Shown: positions 24,471 through 35,130, numbered from the stretch's first letter. The stretch is 64,000 nucleotides of DNA from Lactifluus volemus (GCA_022376515.1 WTXI01000177.1:1-64000), one strand, 5' to 3'. The notes: a model not told the origin generated them from the letters alone. Program-made: numbers and translations.

Positions 24471-27400
24471 TCATGACTGGGATGGGCCGGCGACACAAGT
24501 GTCTAGTACTTCCATCTGTTTGCGCTTCTTCTTGATCTCGTCCGCAGTGCCATCCAAAAGACATCCCCCACCGTGCCATATGTGGTCTTCAGGGACACGG
24601 CACACTCCCAGCCCTGGCATACAGGAGAAGTGAGGAAAGGGGCAGCCGTCGCTGTTGTGGGTCATCATTCTGTCGTGGAAGCGGCAATGTTTTAGTTCTC
24701 TACGTGGCGTAGAGTCATTTGGAAAATCGAATCTCTGAAGACCTCCGGAATCGAGTCCCAAGCGATCAAGTCCGTGTGTGTGAAGAGTAAGGCGTGCTCG
24801 TGGTTCCATATCCCGATCTCTCTGCTGAGGACCCCCGGGATTACCGTCCCTCTGGTCGAGCCAGTACTCGGTGGTTCCATAGGTGGGGAACGCTTGAATG
24901 GCTTCGTCCTGCGTGCTAACTGGGGTCATCTGGGTGCCGACGCTGCGGGTCGGAGGGGGTGGATCCGGGAGCCAACCGTCTGTCTGCGCCGCCACGACAG
25001 CGGGGGTCGCGGGAGCACGAAGGAGGTTGATCTGTAACTTGCCTTCGTCATCCTCTTCGAACCATTCTTCTTCAGGGGTCTCTGGTCTAGCGAAGTCACC
25101 CAGCCTTTGGGCAACCATGGTGCTACGGCCGTCAGTGAAAATGCGGGTGCGTCTCTGAGCTCCGGGGTGGTCTCTTTTCCACTTGAAGTCGAAAAGGCAG
25201 TGAAGACACTGTCGGGTATCCTCGTAGTACTTATAGGGATTGTAAGGCCACTCGTAGTTGCTTTCGCGCCCCACTGGCCAGTCATAGGGGATCCCCAAAC
25301 ACACGAGACGGACTTGATGATAATCAACAATGAAGGAGCCCGGGGAAGTGCGATGTTCTCGTTTGGGATCAAAGAAGTCGGCGTCCGCCCGGGAGGCTTG
25401 GAAGATTTGGGGGAGGGAGAGGTCGAGGTTCGCGGATTGGATTTCCTCCCAAGTGTAAGGGAGCGAGGTGACAGGGGAGTTAGTAATGGGAAGCGCAGAT
25501 GGCCTCCCGACAGTAGTGTTTGTGTTCGCTATGATGGGAGTAGGTGATGTGGATTTGTCGTTTGAGGAAGAACTCGCGGAAATGAGGGATGAGGAAAGGG
25601 GGTTCGTTGGGCTCTTGAAAGAGGGAGCGAAGCTGCATTGTCCGTTACCCATCCTTCCTCGTCTTATTATAATCTTTCTCGCTTTTGTTGGGTTCTGTTT
25701 GTGGAACTCTTCCACCAAAGTGTCTGCGTGCACTTGATCAGCTGGCTCCCAGGTGTTATGAGCATGTGGGTATCCTTCCCACTTTAGGAAGTACTCGAGG
25801 CGCCCCTTGCCACGTCCTTTGCGTCTGGAGTCCAATACTTGTTCAACCTCGTATTCTTCTTCTCCTTCTATTATGTCGGGAGCTGGCTCTGTGAAGGTTT
25901 GTCCATTTTCCTCCGTCTCCTTATATGGGGATAAAGAGACGCGTGGAAGACGGGGTGGACACGTTTCTGACGCCACTGATCCGGGAGTTTCAGCTTGAAT
26001 ACCACCAGATTGATCACCTGGATCACAGGGAAGGGACCATATCGTTTTGGGGCTAATTTGGCAAAGGGGTGTGACGTTTTGAGATTCTTCCCATCTAGCC
26101 AAACTTGGTCTCCCTCCTTGAAAGGTACATACGCCCGTCTGCCTTTCTTCCGCACGTTCCGCTTCTGGAGGAGATCTTGCGCCCTTTGAATCGCTTGGCG
26201 CGCTTGGTTACGTTTTTCCATCAGATAATCTTTGCGCCGTTCCACTGCTGGCATCTTCCCTTCCTTATCTGTTTGCCACACCGTGGGCGTGTGTCCCATG
26301 AGTAAGTCGAACGGGGTTTGTTTTGTTGTTTCATTGATCCACGAGTTGTGCACAAATTGGGCTAGAGGCAACCAGCTGACCCAGTCATTCTGCTGGAAAT
26401 TTCCATAGACGCGCAGGTATTGTTCTAGCCATTGGTTCGTTCGTTCCGATTGGCCATCTGTCTGGGGGTGGTATGCTGTACTGATGTTCTGGTCAATCCC
26501 TAATTGTCTACACAGTTCTCTTGTCCACTTTGACGCGAAGCGCGGGTCGTGATCCAGATCACCCGCTTCGGAGGGCCGTAATGGGGGAACACCTCTTTGG
26601 CGTAGCATCTCGCAACCCCTTTGCTGTCGATGTTTTTGTTGCAGGGGATGAAGAATGCTGCCTTGCTACAATCGTGGTCGGTGATGGTCAGAATGCTATC
26701 GTAGACTTGCGACTCTGGAGGTCTGTGATCAGGTCTAAGGCAATCGTCGAATACAGGGCGTAGCTTTGTTTTGGGGGTATGGGCACCAAGGGGACTTTAG
26801 GTCTGGTCGTGCCGCTCTTGGTGCTCTGGCAAGTTGCACACCCTTGCACGTATTTGGTGATGAACGTTCTCATGGTGGGCCACCAGTAGTCCTTGGCGAT
26901 CGTGGACCAAGTTCTCATGATCCCTGGGTGCCCTGCCATCTTGTGGTCGTGGTACATTTGCAGGATGCTTCGGTGCACTGCAGGGTCTTCTGGAACTGCC
27001 AGCCGGTCGTGGTGATACCACTTGGTTCCAAAGTGTGTCTGGTGCTTTCGCACCCCTTCTGTCTTTGTCCATTCTTCTAGCTGTTGTGGTGCTGTTCTTG
27101 GGCTCGTTCCACTTCCTTCTCCAGCGACTGCTCTTCGGTGAATAGTCGTACAAACAGTTCTGGGGGTAGGACCAGCACATCTTCGTGGTCGCTCTCCCCT
27201 TGATCACACCCTGGTCGCCGTGACAGTGGGTCAGCTTTGTTAGTCTTTCCAGGCCGATGCACGATCTTCATGTTGTACTCCGCCATCTTTGGGATGTAGC
27301 GCACCACCCGTCTACTAATCTTGTGGGCCTCCCGATAGTACTGGAGGTTTGCGTGATCGCTGACAACTGTAATGACGTGTGGGGAGCTTAGCAGGAGGTG

Positions 27401-27613
27401 TCGCCAATGTTCCAACCCTCGGATCATGGCCAATAGTTCTCGATCATAGATATCGTAGTTTCTTTCGGCTTGGTTGAATGTTCGCGAGTAGTAGCCCACA
27501 GGGCGCAACTTCTGATCCTTGTCGGGTTGGTGAAGAATCGCTCCACTGGCGTATTGCGAAGCGTCCACTTCTAAGACAAATGGCTCTGCCAGGTTAGGCC
27601 TCTGTAAGACTGG
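24471..27613 (-). pseudogene. Outer element pol, distal part: RNase H, integrase, chromodomain, long C-terminal extension
   Basis: Reading leftwards from the insertion point: PVLQRP and LEVDASQYASGAILHQ open the RNase H domain (27613-27200), with HADNL-type VSDHANLQYY and HRPGKTNKADPLSR. The integrase zinc-binding region follows (MYHDHKMAGHPGI, then CATCQ, about 26940-26800), then DDE core pieces DLITDL, DPRFASKW and YHPQTDGQSERTNQWLEQYL (about 26760-26430), and the chromodomain (YEVEQVLDSRRKG, LEYFLKWEGYPHAHNTWEP, about 25850-25730). A stop-free extension of about 340 residues follows to 24471. It is Pro/Ser-rich and ends in a Cys/His-rich segment (CRFHDRMM, CPFPHFSC, CLLDG). Single-base frameshifts near 27060, 26720, 26560 and 25900 break the frame. 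It continues 36084-37619 across the inner insertion. Confidence 0.85.
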
Positions 27614-27762
27614 ATCGCTGTTACGGTTATGCGGGCCGCCCAGCCCATTCCTTACTGTTTCCGTCTGATTTTCGACTTGTGTTGTGACCTAGGATCCCTT
27701 TCCTTGGCCAGCCCCTCTGTTCCGCTTCTAGGGGCTGTGCGTCGCCGTTTTGGACGTGTATT

Positions 27763-27887
27763 TGACTCAGGGATCGTGACTCAAATCTTGAGTCAGCGTT
27801 CTTGACTCAGATCTTGAGTCAGACGCACTGAGTCAGTTCTTGAGTCATCAGAACTGACTCAGGTCCTTAGTCAATAGTCTTGACTTC
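27763..27887. promoter_or_regulatory. Phased array of TGASTCA (AP-1/Gcn4-type) sites in U3
   Basis: Perfect TGACTCA or TGAGTCA begins at 27763, 27777, 27789, 27803, 27815, 27829, 27841 and 27855. Degenerate copies TTAGTCA at 27867 and TGACTTC at 27881 keep the phase. Spacing alternates 14, 12, 14, 12 and so on, i.e. a 26-bp repeat with two sites per unit. The same array is in the right LTR starting at 35294. TGASTCA is the established core of fungal bZIP factors such as Gcn4. Here it stands about 75-175 bp upstream of the TATA-like box. Confidence 0.85.
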
Positions 27888-27936
27888 GCTACTGTACTGT
27901 GACCCTTGTAGGATAGTTGGCTGGCCCTCTGTACGC

Positions 27937-27943
27937 ATAAATA
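27937..27943 (+). promoter_or_regulatory. TATA-like box of inner element
   Basis: ATAAATA at 27937-27943, 33 bp upstream of AGCTTCAGCTT at 27970, the inferred transcript start that pairs with the primer-binding site. Copy in the right LTR near 35468. Confidence 0.65.
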
Positions 27944-28551
27944 GGGCCCTGTAGACGAGCTAAAGCCCCAGCTTCAGCTTCGTCTAGAATCGCAGTTCAT
28001 TGTCTCCTGCCCACACTCGCATCGCATCTTCTCCTCTCTTCTTGTGAACCCCCTCTTCGTACCTTGATCCAGGTACTTCGCGCCACGATCAGACATCTGT
28101 GAACTTGTTCCATTTCTGTGAAACAAGTCCCCAGACGCCTGAACCCTAATACGAACGCGCTGTGAGAAGTAGTCCCCACTTCTCACCCCGCGTCCGCCCT
28201 CGAACCTTAGTTCAACCTCTCACGAGTGTCCTTGGAAGGCGAGCATCTCTTGCATTCCAATTACACTCGCGCCCGTGTTGCGGTTGAACCTACACATCGT
28301 CTTCATCCATCTGCCACCGTCTATCCTTTTTAGGAATGGTAACTCCGACCATCGCGTGTGCCGGCCCGTGCTAACCGCTTCACGCGATACGAACCCCCGA
28401 GAGTTCGCACAGTCAAGTCTACTCCTCTGGGACCTTGTCTGCGTGTGCTAGAATCGACTATTTGGTGTTGCTAGTCTTGTCGACTCGCCACAGCAAATAG
28501 CCAACCAGAACGACGCTCACTTCGAGCCACGGTCCCTGCGAACCGTGACAT

Positions 28552-28562
28552 AAGCTGAAGCT
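28552..28562 (+). other. Self-complementary primer-binding site of inner element
   Basis: AAGCTGAAGCT, one base after the LTR, is the exact reverse complement of AGCTTCAGCTT at 27970-27980, which lies 33 bp after the TATA-like box. No tRNA 3'-end match (TGG start) is seen. This is the geometry of Tf1/sushi self-priming, where the RNA's own 5' end primes reverse transcription. Confidence 0.75.
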
Positions 28563-28737
28563 CCTACCCCTCCACTTCTTCGTCACAAGAAGTGTACCCG
28601 AACGAACCAGACCGTTGCCCACTTTCTTTTCAGGCCGAGAAAGTGTGTGCCAGAGTGCACAGAGATTTTTCGTTCCTCTTGCTAGAGTGAACAACTTATA
28701 GGCTACTGAGACCGCTCCTCTTGCGAAGAGTGGGCGA

Positions 28738-30657
28738 TTGATCGACAAAACGGCTTCCATAACCCTTGGTTGGACCACAGAGAAGGGGAAGCTCACCAGA
28801 GTCAAGACCAGAAACGAACCAGACCTCCCAGACCACGTTGTTGGGCACGCCTTTTGGATAGAACGTCAAGAAAACCCCAAGCAAAGTGCCTATTGGGCTT
28901 TTGACAAAGGAGATCCACACGGACCCATCGAGTTTATCAACCAGAAGTGGTATCACGTCGAGTGGTTCGATAAACCGCAGACCTACGCGACAGAGATAGG
29001 GAGATACATCACAGACGAGGACATTGCACGATTTGAACTCGGCTGGTGGAGACCAAGTGATCCACAGCACCCAGACTATCCAGTACACGCGCTGTCCTTG
29101 ACACCGGCAGGCTCAGGTTCTGGAAGTACCCCAGAACGACCCGAAGCACTTTCACCTAGTGGACAGTTATTTGAACCGGTCTATCAAGCCGCACAACCCC
29201 TTTAACCAGTGTTCCCCCAGGAATTCATCAGCAGCTTGAACCAACCTCGACGTTGCAAGTGCCCCCAGTACAAAAACAAATGGACTCACCATACTCCGAC
29301 GTCAGTGTGTCAATGGTGACAGACCCAACCAGTGGAATGTTGGTGGATCCCACCATGTTTCCAGCCGCTCTCTCCCCCTCTCCACAACCTCATCCTAGTG
29401 TGCCCAGTGGTAGTGCTTTCATCAGGTCAGCTGCGGTTAGCACTGCCATTACCGCACCAGCAGCACTAGCTGGCATCACAGGATTCAGCTCCTCTGGGCA
29501 ACCTGGAGGAGGACCTCCGGCTGGGGTACAGCCGGGAGGAAGTGGAGGCGGCGGTGGAAGTGGCGGTGGAGGCGGAGGTGGAGGCGGAGGTGGAGGCGGG
29601 GAGGAGGAGCTCCCCCTCCAGGAGGACAAGCAGCAGGTGGTCAACCACACCAGCCTTCAGCCCTCTTTGGCACGATCCCTGAAATTTTCAATGGGGATCG
29701 TGACGACCTCGCACGCTTCCGTCGCGCCTTCTCAGTCTTTTGGGAGATGAACCGGGACCACCCCTCCATAAGCAACCCTTACTTGCGGGTCCTCACCTGT
29801 ATAGGAAGGATCCGAGGCAAGGCAGTCGACCAATGGGTCGATGGAATTATCCAGCCTCTCATGAATGGAGTGGCGATGTGGCGACAGCATCCACACCACC
29901 TCCTAGCCACTGATCCAAACGATGAAATGGTTTGGACGAACTTTGACAACGCATTCAGGGCGCAGTTTGAGAACACTGTGGCCAGAGAGGAGGCATTGGG
30001 GCGTCTGCTCACCCTAGAAATGCAGGGGAGGACCTCAAAACGTATATCAATGACTTCAACACACTAATCGCTCTTGCCAAGTGGGGTCCAAACGAGCAAG
30101 GAACCCTCCTTCGGTTCAAGGATGGACTAAAGCGAGCCCTTCGCGAGAAGATCATTGATTTTGAACACACCTTGCCCGATACTCTGGCGGGATGGCAGGC
30201 AGCGGCCCTGAGGCGCCAAGGGAGGTGGATCGAAGCCAGAGCCACCTCTGGTGACAGGCCAGGCCAGAACTTCCGCCAACGCCTTGCTGCGGCCTTGGGA
30301 AGGTACCAGCAGGGCAGACAAGCGAAGCCACGGCCCTCAGACGCCATGGACGTTGATGCCATCCGTACAGGAGGGCCTACCCCTGAAGAAAAGAAGAAGC
30401 TACGGGCGGAAGGACGCTGTTTCATCTGCCGCCGGCAGGGCCACATGAGTAACTCATGCCCTGAGAAGAAAAAGAACCAGTACAAGGACAGCAAGCCTGC
30501 ACAGCGCCCCGCCGCAGTGCAGACTGTCGAAGAAGAGAAGAAAGAGATCACCTGCGACCAGCTTATGGACGGGCTTATGAAGTTGTCTGATGACGACAAG
30601 GAACGCTTTATCAAGGATATGGTTGACTCCACCGACTCTGCGCCCCAGGATTTTTGA
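28738..30657 (+). pseudogene. Inner element gag (frames broken)
   Basis: Structural polyprotein pieces in order: an N-terminal domain (about 28738-29205, with AFWIERQENP and YHVEWFDKPQ), a Ser/Pro-rich linker and a Gly run (about 29540-29600), the core Gag domain (IPEIFNGDRDDLARFRRAF, about 29675-30060; then LIALAKWGPNEQ and GWQAAALRRQGRW to 30240), and a CCHC knuckle CFICRRQGHMSNSC near 30419-30460. The N-terminal piece, the Gly linker, the core and the knuckle part sit in different frames, so frameshifts are needed near 29205-29250, 29595 and 30020. The core ends GAT TTT TGA at 30649-30657, overlapping pol. I could not identify an ATG for the N-terminal piece; its frame opens at a TTG at 28738. 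Confidence 0.8.
30649..30657 (+). other. gag-pol -1 frame junction (GATTTTTGA)
   Basis: Gag ends GAT TTT TGA. Pol is open in the -1 frame from this point and has no ATG until 30705, yet its residues directly after the junction (SS..ATWVRA) match the outer element's (GSTHAAWVRA) at the same place. P-site slippage on the T5 run with a stop in the A site is the simple reading. Confidence 0.6.
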
Positions 30658-33600
30658 AGAGCTCGTGCCGCGCGACCTGGGTACGAGCCTTAGGACTGAA
30701 ACGAATGTACATTAGCTATGCCAATGCCAATGCTTTGAATTTGCCCATTTCGTTTTCAAATGTCCACAAAACGGTCGCAGACGTCGCCTTAGTCGACAGT
30801 GGAGCCACGGAAAACTTCCTTGATCAACGCACAGTCCGCCGATGGGGACTCAGTACTCATAAACTCCCTCACCCCCGTTATGTCTACAATGTGGATGGAA
30901 CCCAGAACCAAGCTGGGACACTCACGGAGTATTGTGTTCTTCGCTGCGTCGTGGGGGGCAAAGACACCCTCCAGCGGTTCTACGTCACCAACCTTGGCAA
31001 GGATCGCGTACTCCTGGGGCACCCCTGGCTCTCAGAGTTCAATCCACGCATCGATTGGACTAAGGGGGAAGTGCAGAACGGAGGAGTACGGATCGAAACC
31101 AAGTGGAGAAAGTTTCAGCGCCCTCGTCAGATATACAAGGACAGGGAGAAGGAACCAGCACGCATTGATCGCACCAATGTGGCCCAGGAATGGGCCATAA
31201 AGGCGCATCAAGAGCAGGTAGCCAGTGGGGAAAAGCACGAGGTGCTACCACCCCAATACCAGGACTATGCGGACGTCTTTGACAAAGAAAAATCCCATCG
31301 CTTCCCACCTTCACAACCAGAAGACCATGCCATTGTCTTGAAGGAGGACGCCCCAGCTACCATCAATTGTAAGGTCTATGCCCTCACGAGGGAGGAGAAG
31401 GAAGCGACCCAGAAGTTCTTGAAAGAGAATGAACAGTGGGGATTCATCGAAAAGTCCAACTCTCCTTGGTCGACCCCTTGGTTCTTTATAAAGAAAAGAG
31501 ATGGGAGTCTCCGACCCATCCAGGACTATAGAGAAGTGAACAGTTGGACGATTCGAGATGTGTACCCCATCCCTCGCATTGAGCAAATCCTGGAAGCGTT
31601 GCATGGACGCACCCTCTTTACGGCACTGGATATTCGTTGGGGCTATCATAACATCCAGATTCGCCCTGAGGATCGATGGAAGGCTGCGTTTAAGACTCCC
31701 TTTGGCCTGTACCAGCCAAAGGTGATGCTCTTCGGCCTCCAGAACTCTCCAGCCACCTTTCAGCGTTGCATGGATCGGGTCTTTGCTAAGATCATGAACC
31801 GCTACCCAGGGAAGGTGTTTGTGTACATGGACGATGTCTTGGTGGCCACAGGGGGAGACGTGGAGGAACATAGGAGGATAGTCCGAGAAATCCTCGAAAT
31901 GTTCCGCCAAGAATCCTTCTTCCTCAAACTGTCGAAGTGCAAGTTTGAGCAGACCAGCATTGACTACCTTGGCATCCGTGTGGAACACGGGACCATCCAC
32001 ATCGATCCCACGAAGAGGAAAGGACTATCTCAATGGCCTCGAACCTTGTCTTCAGTGAAGGAGGTCCGGAGTACGCTTGGTGTGTTGGGGTATCAGAGAC
32101 CATTCATTCCCCACTTTGCACACCTTGCGGCGCCACTCACTGCCTTACTGAAGAAGGGACGACCATTCAAGTGGACGGATGAGTGCACCAAAGCCTTGGA
32201 TGCACTCCTCCAGATCATAGAGTCCGACCCTGTCCTCCAGAGACCTGACTATGACCGCCCCTTCGAGATGGAGGTGGACGCGTCCCAGTATGCTACTGGG
32301 GCCATCCTCTACCAACGAAATGATAAACAGAGGCTCTGTCCAGTGGGCTACCACTCCCAGACGTTGAACGAAGCTGAGAGAGGGTATGACGTCCATGATA
32401 GAGAGCTCTTGGCGGTGATTCGGGGTTTGCGACGATGGAGACACTTGTTCCTCTCCTCTCCCTTCACTGCCATTGTGCACACCGATCATAATAATCTTCG
32501 GTATTACCGGCAACCCCAAAGAATCAACCGACGCGTAGCAAGGTACCTCAGTGACCTTGCGGACTACAATTACAAACTGGTGCACCGCCCAGGCAAGCTG
32601 AACAAGGCTGACGCACTGTCCAGACCACCAGGGGTGGACGAAGGGAAACATGACAACGAAAACACCCTTGTCCTGCCTGACAAACTCTTCGCGCGGGCAG
32701 CGGAGGTCAACAGTCTCGAACAGCAGGTTTGGGATTGGCAAGCACGTACACCGAGCTATTTCGCAGAGCTGCATCGCTCCTACCCACTGGACTCAGTAAA
32801 TCACCACTGGGTGCACCAAGGAAGACCGGTGGTCGCGGACCAGGAGGATCTGAAGCGACAGATCTTACATGAGTACCACGACCACGCCTTGGCTGGGCAC
32901 CCGGGCATCGCCACGACGCTTCAGAAGGTGTCTGAGGACTACTGGTGGCCGACGATGCGACAGTTCGTCCAGAGCTACGTCAAGGGGTGTGCAACTTGCC
33001 AAATGACGAAACCCAATACTGTGAAACCCAAACCACCATTGATGCCAATCACTGTTGAACCGAAAGCAGTCCCTTTCCAAACCATTTCCCTTGACCTCAT
33101 CACCGATCTCCCAGTCTCAAAGGGATATGACTCGATCCTCACAGTAGTGGACCATGATTGCTCGAAGGCAGCTTTCTTCTTGCCCTGTCAGAAGACAATT
33201 GACGCAGAAGAAGTGGCCCGGCTCTACGTGGAACACATCTTCCCCCTCTTTGGCTGCCCCCACCACGTCATCTCGGACAGAGATCCCCGTTTTACTGCCC
33301 ACTTCACCCACCAGATGTGTGAACTGCTAGGAATCACACAGAACATCAGCTCTGCTTATCATCCGCAGACTGATGGACAATCAGAACGCGCTAATCAGTG
33401 GGTGGAGCAGTATTTGCGGATCTATGGAAGCAGCCAACAAGACGACTGGGCAAACCTTCTTCCTCTCGCCCAATTTGTTCACAACTCCTGGCCAAATGCG
33501 AGCACAGGGAAGGCTCCCTGTGAGCTCTTGTGGGGCGCAAACCCAATCATCCACCCCTCAGGAAAAAGCACAAATATCCCAGCGTTGCATCAAAGACAGA

Positions 33601-35111
33601 TGTGGCTTAAGGAGGCTAGGGAGCGCGCCCAGAATGCTATCAGAAAAGCACAGGAACTGTGGCTAAAAAGGCGCCAGAGAAAGAAGGGCCAAAGACACTT
33701 CTACCTGTTCGAAAAAGGACAACAAGTATTGTTGGAGAGAACAAACCTAAAGACAATATATCCGTCCGCAAAGTTGGGACCAAAGAGATATGGTCCATTC
33801 CCCATCATTGACGTCATTTCCCCTGTGGTGTACCGCCTTCAGCTTCCCCCACACTGGCGCATTCACAATGTCTTCCATGCGTCCTTGTTAACACCTTACA
33901 AGGAGACGGAGGAGCATGGGCGCAACTTCATGGAACCGCCACCTGATCTGATGGAAGGCGAACCAGAATATGAGGTGGAGCAAATCATTGATGCGCGCAA
34001 GAAAGGGAGGGCAGAGAAGCTTGAATATCTCCTTCGCTGGAAGGGATATTCACCCGCTCATGATAGTTGGGAACCCGCTGGCAATGTAAAGGCTCCGGAG
34101 CTCATTAAGGAGTTCTATCAGCGCAACCCCAATGCGATGGGGGGAGGGAGGATAAAAGCGAAGAGGAAGAGACGAATCCGAACCATCACTACCCCTACTA
34201 CCTCCTCCTCCATGAGTAATGCCCTACAACTTGCGTTCCAGTACCCCAGCTCGGAGGATGACTACCTCCAACTCCTCGACTCATCGTTCAACTCCCTCGC
34301 GGTCTGTGAGGGGGGAGAGTGGTCCTTCTCAGAGGCGTCCCTTGCCGAGGACACCCCAGCAGAACCAGCCCAGATCCGCACCTCCACCGTACAGGAGGAC
34401 CACCCGCTCGCCTCGCCAAGAGCCTCGACGCAGCCCCTCGTACCATCCGAGGACCCCGTCTCCTCTCCCAGGACCGACGCCGCCTCCCCAACTCTCGCCT
34501 ATCCAGGAAGCCCTGGAGACGCTGGCAGCGGACATGAGGTTCCAGCCAGAAGTCATGTCACTGGAGACCCCCACGCGCTGCGATCCGAATCCCCTCACGA
34601 TCCCTGGAAGGTCTTCAGCTGGGCCCAACCTTCTGCAGGTGATGGTGCTCATCAACTCCAGGGGATACGTGCAGCAGATGGGGACGGCCTACGTCCACTC
34701 GTCGTCGTGTCTTCGTCGCATGGGGGGCCGTCTGGTGGTGATTCCGGAGTCAGCCCTCTGAGAATCACTGGCAAGCGCAAGAGGAAGGGGAAGAAGTCAC
34801 ATTATTGCGGCAAGTGCAACCAGGACGGGGTGGACCACAAGTACGAGAACTGTCCTTTGTGGAGGGAGTGCCTCTATTGCCAGAAGAGAGGGCACTACTC
34901 CCATGACTGTCACCACCCCCATACGCGTTGCACTGTCTATAGGTGCCGGGTCTTCCCTGACCACCAGTACTATGGGAGGAACTGTCCTGTCAAGGCCACG
35001 GAGTTGCGGCCCGTTACTCATCTTTGGGATGAGTATGACGCAGATGACGTCGACGCAGGTGAGGCGCTTTGGGATGACATTGATTGGGAGTCCATGGACA
35101 GGGGTGACTGA
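30654..35111 (+). CDS. Inner element pol polyprotein (protease-RT-RNase H-integrase-chromodomain-zinc knuckles)
   Basis: 1485 open codons. Approximate residue positions: protease DSGATENFLD (about 45); reverse transcriptase from about 215, with FFIKKRDGSLRPIQDYR and the catalytic VYMDDVLVATG (about 390); RNase H from VDASQYATGAILYQ (about 540); integrase HHCC (EYHDHALAGHPGI ... GCATCQ, about 740-785); DDE core (DLITDLP, ISDRDPRF, YHPQTDGQSERANQ, about 815-910); chromodomain (EYEVEQIIDARKKG, LLRWKGYSPAHDSWEP, about 1100-1155); and a C-terminal extension of about 330 residues with three Cys/His knuckles at about 1382-1450. No stop or frameshift seen. Translation probably enters by -1 frameshifting from gag; the first ATG at 30705 is downstream of conserved residues. 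Enzymatically it could be active if a helper Gag is supplied. Confidence 0.94.
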   Translation: MKSSCRATWVRALGLKRMYISYANANALNLPISFSNVHKTVADVALVDSGATENFLDQRTVRRWGLSTHKLPHPRYVYNVDGTQNQAGTLTEYCVLRCVVGGKDTLQRFYVTNLGKDRVLLGHPWLSEFNPRIDWTKGEVQNGGVRIETKWRKFQRPRQIYKDREKEPARIDRTNVAQEWAIKAHQEQVASGEKHEVLPPQYQDYADVFDKEKSHRFPPSQPEDHAIVLKEDAPATINCKVYALTREEKEATQKFLKENEQWGFIEKSNSPWSTPWFFIKKRDGSLRPIQDYREVNSWTIRDVYPIPRIEQILEALHGRTLFTALDIRWGYHNIQIRPEDRWKAAFKTPFGLYQPKVMLFGLQNSPATFQRCMDRVFAKIMNRYPGKVFVYMDDVLVATGGDVEEHRRIVREILEMFRQESFFLKLSKCKFEQTSIDYLGIRVEHGTIHIDPTKRKGLSQWPRTLSSVKEVRSTLGVLGYQRPFIPHFAHLAAPLTALLKKGRPFKWTDECTKALDALLQIIESDPVLQRPDYDRPFEMEVDASQYATGAILYQRNDKQRLCPVGYHSQTLNEAERGYDVHDRELLAVIRGLRRWRHLFLSSPFTAIVHTDHNNLRYYRQPQRINRRVARYLSDLADYNYKLVHRPGKLNKADALSRPPGVDEGKHDNENTLVLPDKLFARAAEVNSLEQQVWDWQARTPSYFAELHRSYPLDSVNHHWVHQGRPVVADQEDLKRQILHEYHDHALAGHPGIATTLQKVSEDYWWPTMRQFVQSYVKGCATCQMTKPNTVKPKPPLMPITVEPKAVPFQTISLDLITDLPVSKGYDSILTVVDHDCSKAAFFLPCQKTIDAEEVARLYVEHIFPLFGCPHHVISDRDPRFTAHFTHQMCELLGITQNISSAYHPQTDGQSERANQWVEQYLRIYGSSQQDDWANLLPLAQFVHNSWPNASTGKAPCELLWGANPIIHPSGKSTNIPALHQRQMWLKEARERAQNAIRKAQELWLKRRQRKKGQRHFYLFEKGQQVLLERTNLKTIYPSAKLGPKRYGPFPIIDVISPVVYRLQLPPHWRIHNVFHASLLTPYKETEEHGRNFMEPPPDLMEGEPEYEVEQIIDARKKGRAEKLEYLLRWKGYSPAHDSWEPAGNVKAPELIKEFYQRNPNAMGGGRIKAKRKRRIRTITTPTTSSSMSNALQLAFQYPSSEDDYLQLLDSSFNSLAVCEGGEWSFSEASLAEDTPAEPAQIRTSTVQEDHPLASPRASTQPLVPSEDPVSSPRTDAASPTLAYPGSPGDAGSGHEVPARSHVTGDPHALRSESPHDPWKVFSWAQPSAGDGAHQLQGIRAADGDGLRPLVVVSSSHGGPSGGDSGVSPLRITGKRKRKGKKSHYCGKCNQDGVDHKYENCPLWRECLYCQKRGHYSHDCHHPHTRCTVYRCRVFPDHQYYGRNCPVKATELRPVTHLWDEYDADDVDAGEALWDDIDWESMDRGD
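34219..34761 (+). other. Overlapping open frame within 3' part of pol
   Basis: A 180-codon frame, offset from pol, starts with a true ATG (MPYNLRSS) and is rich in Pro, Arg and Ser. It spans the linker between chromodomain and zinc knuckles, where pol itself is low-complexity. It may be chance, since composition favours open frames here. It could also be a second coding frame or an ancestral frame of the linker. Confidence 0.3.
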
Positions 35112-35130
35112 GGCGCATGGTGGTACATGC

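Larger units (their letters stand above)
27619..28550 (+). repeat. 5' LTR of inner element
   Basis: 932 bp. U3 spans 27619 to about 27969 and contains the TGASTCA array (27763-27873) and a TATA-like ATAAATA (27937-27943). The predicted RNA start is near 27970, giving a U3 of about 350 bp and an R-U5 of about 580 bp. Confidence 0.93.

Noticed and set aside
29390..29650. Poly-Pro frame on the minus strand
   Set aside because: Antisense reading of the Gly codon run in the inner Gag.
31032..32774. Long minus-strand frames within the inner pol
   Set aside because: Antisense shadows of a fully open, domain-rich pol.
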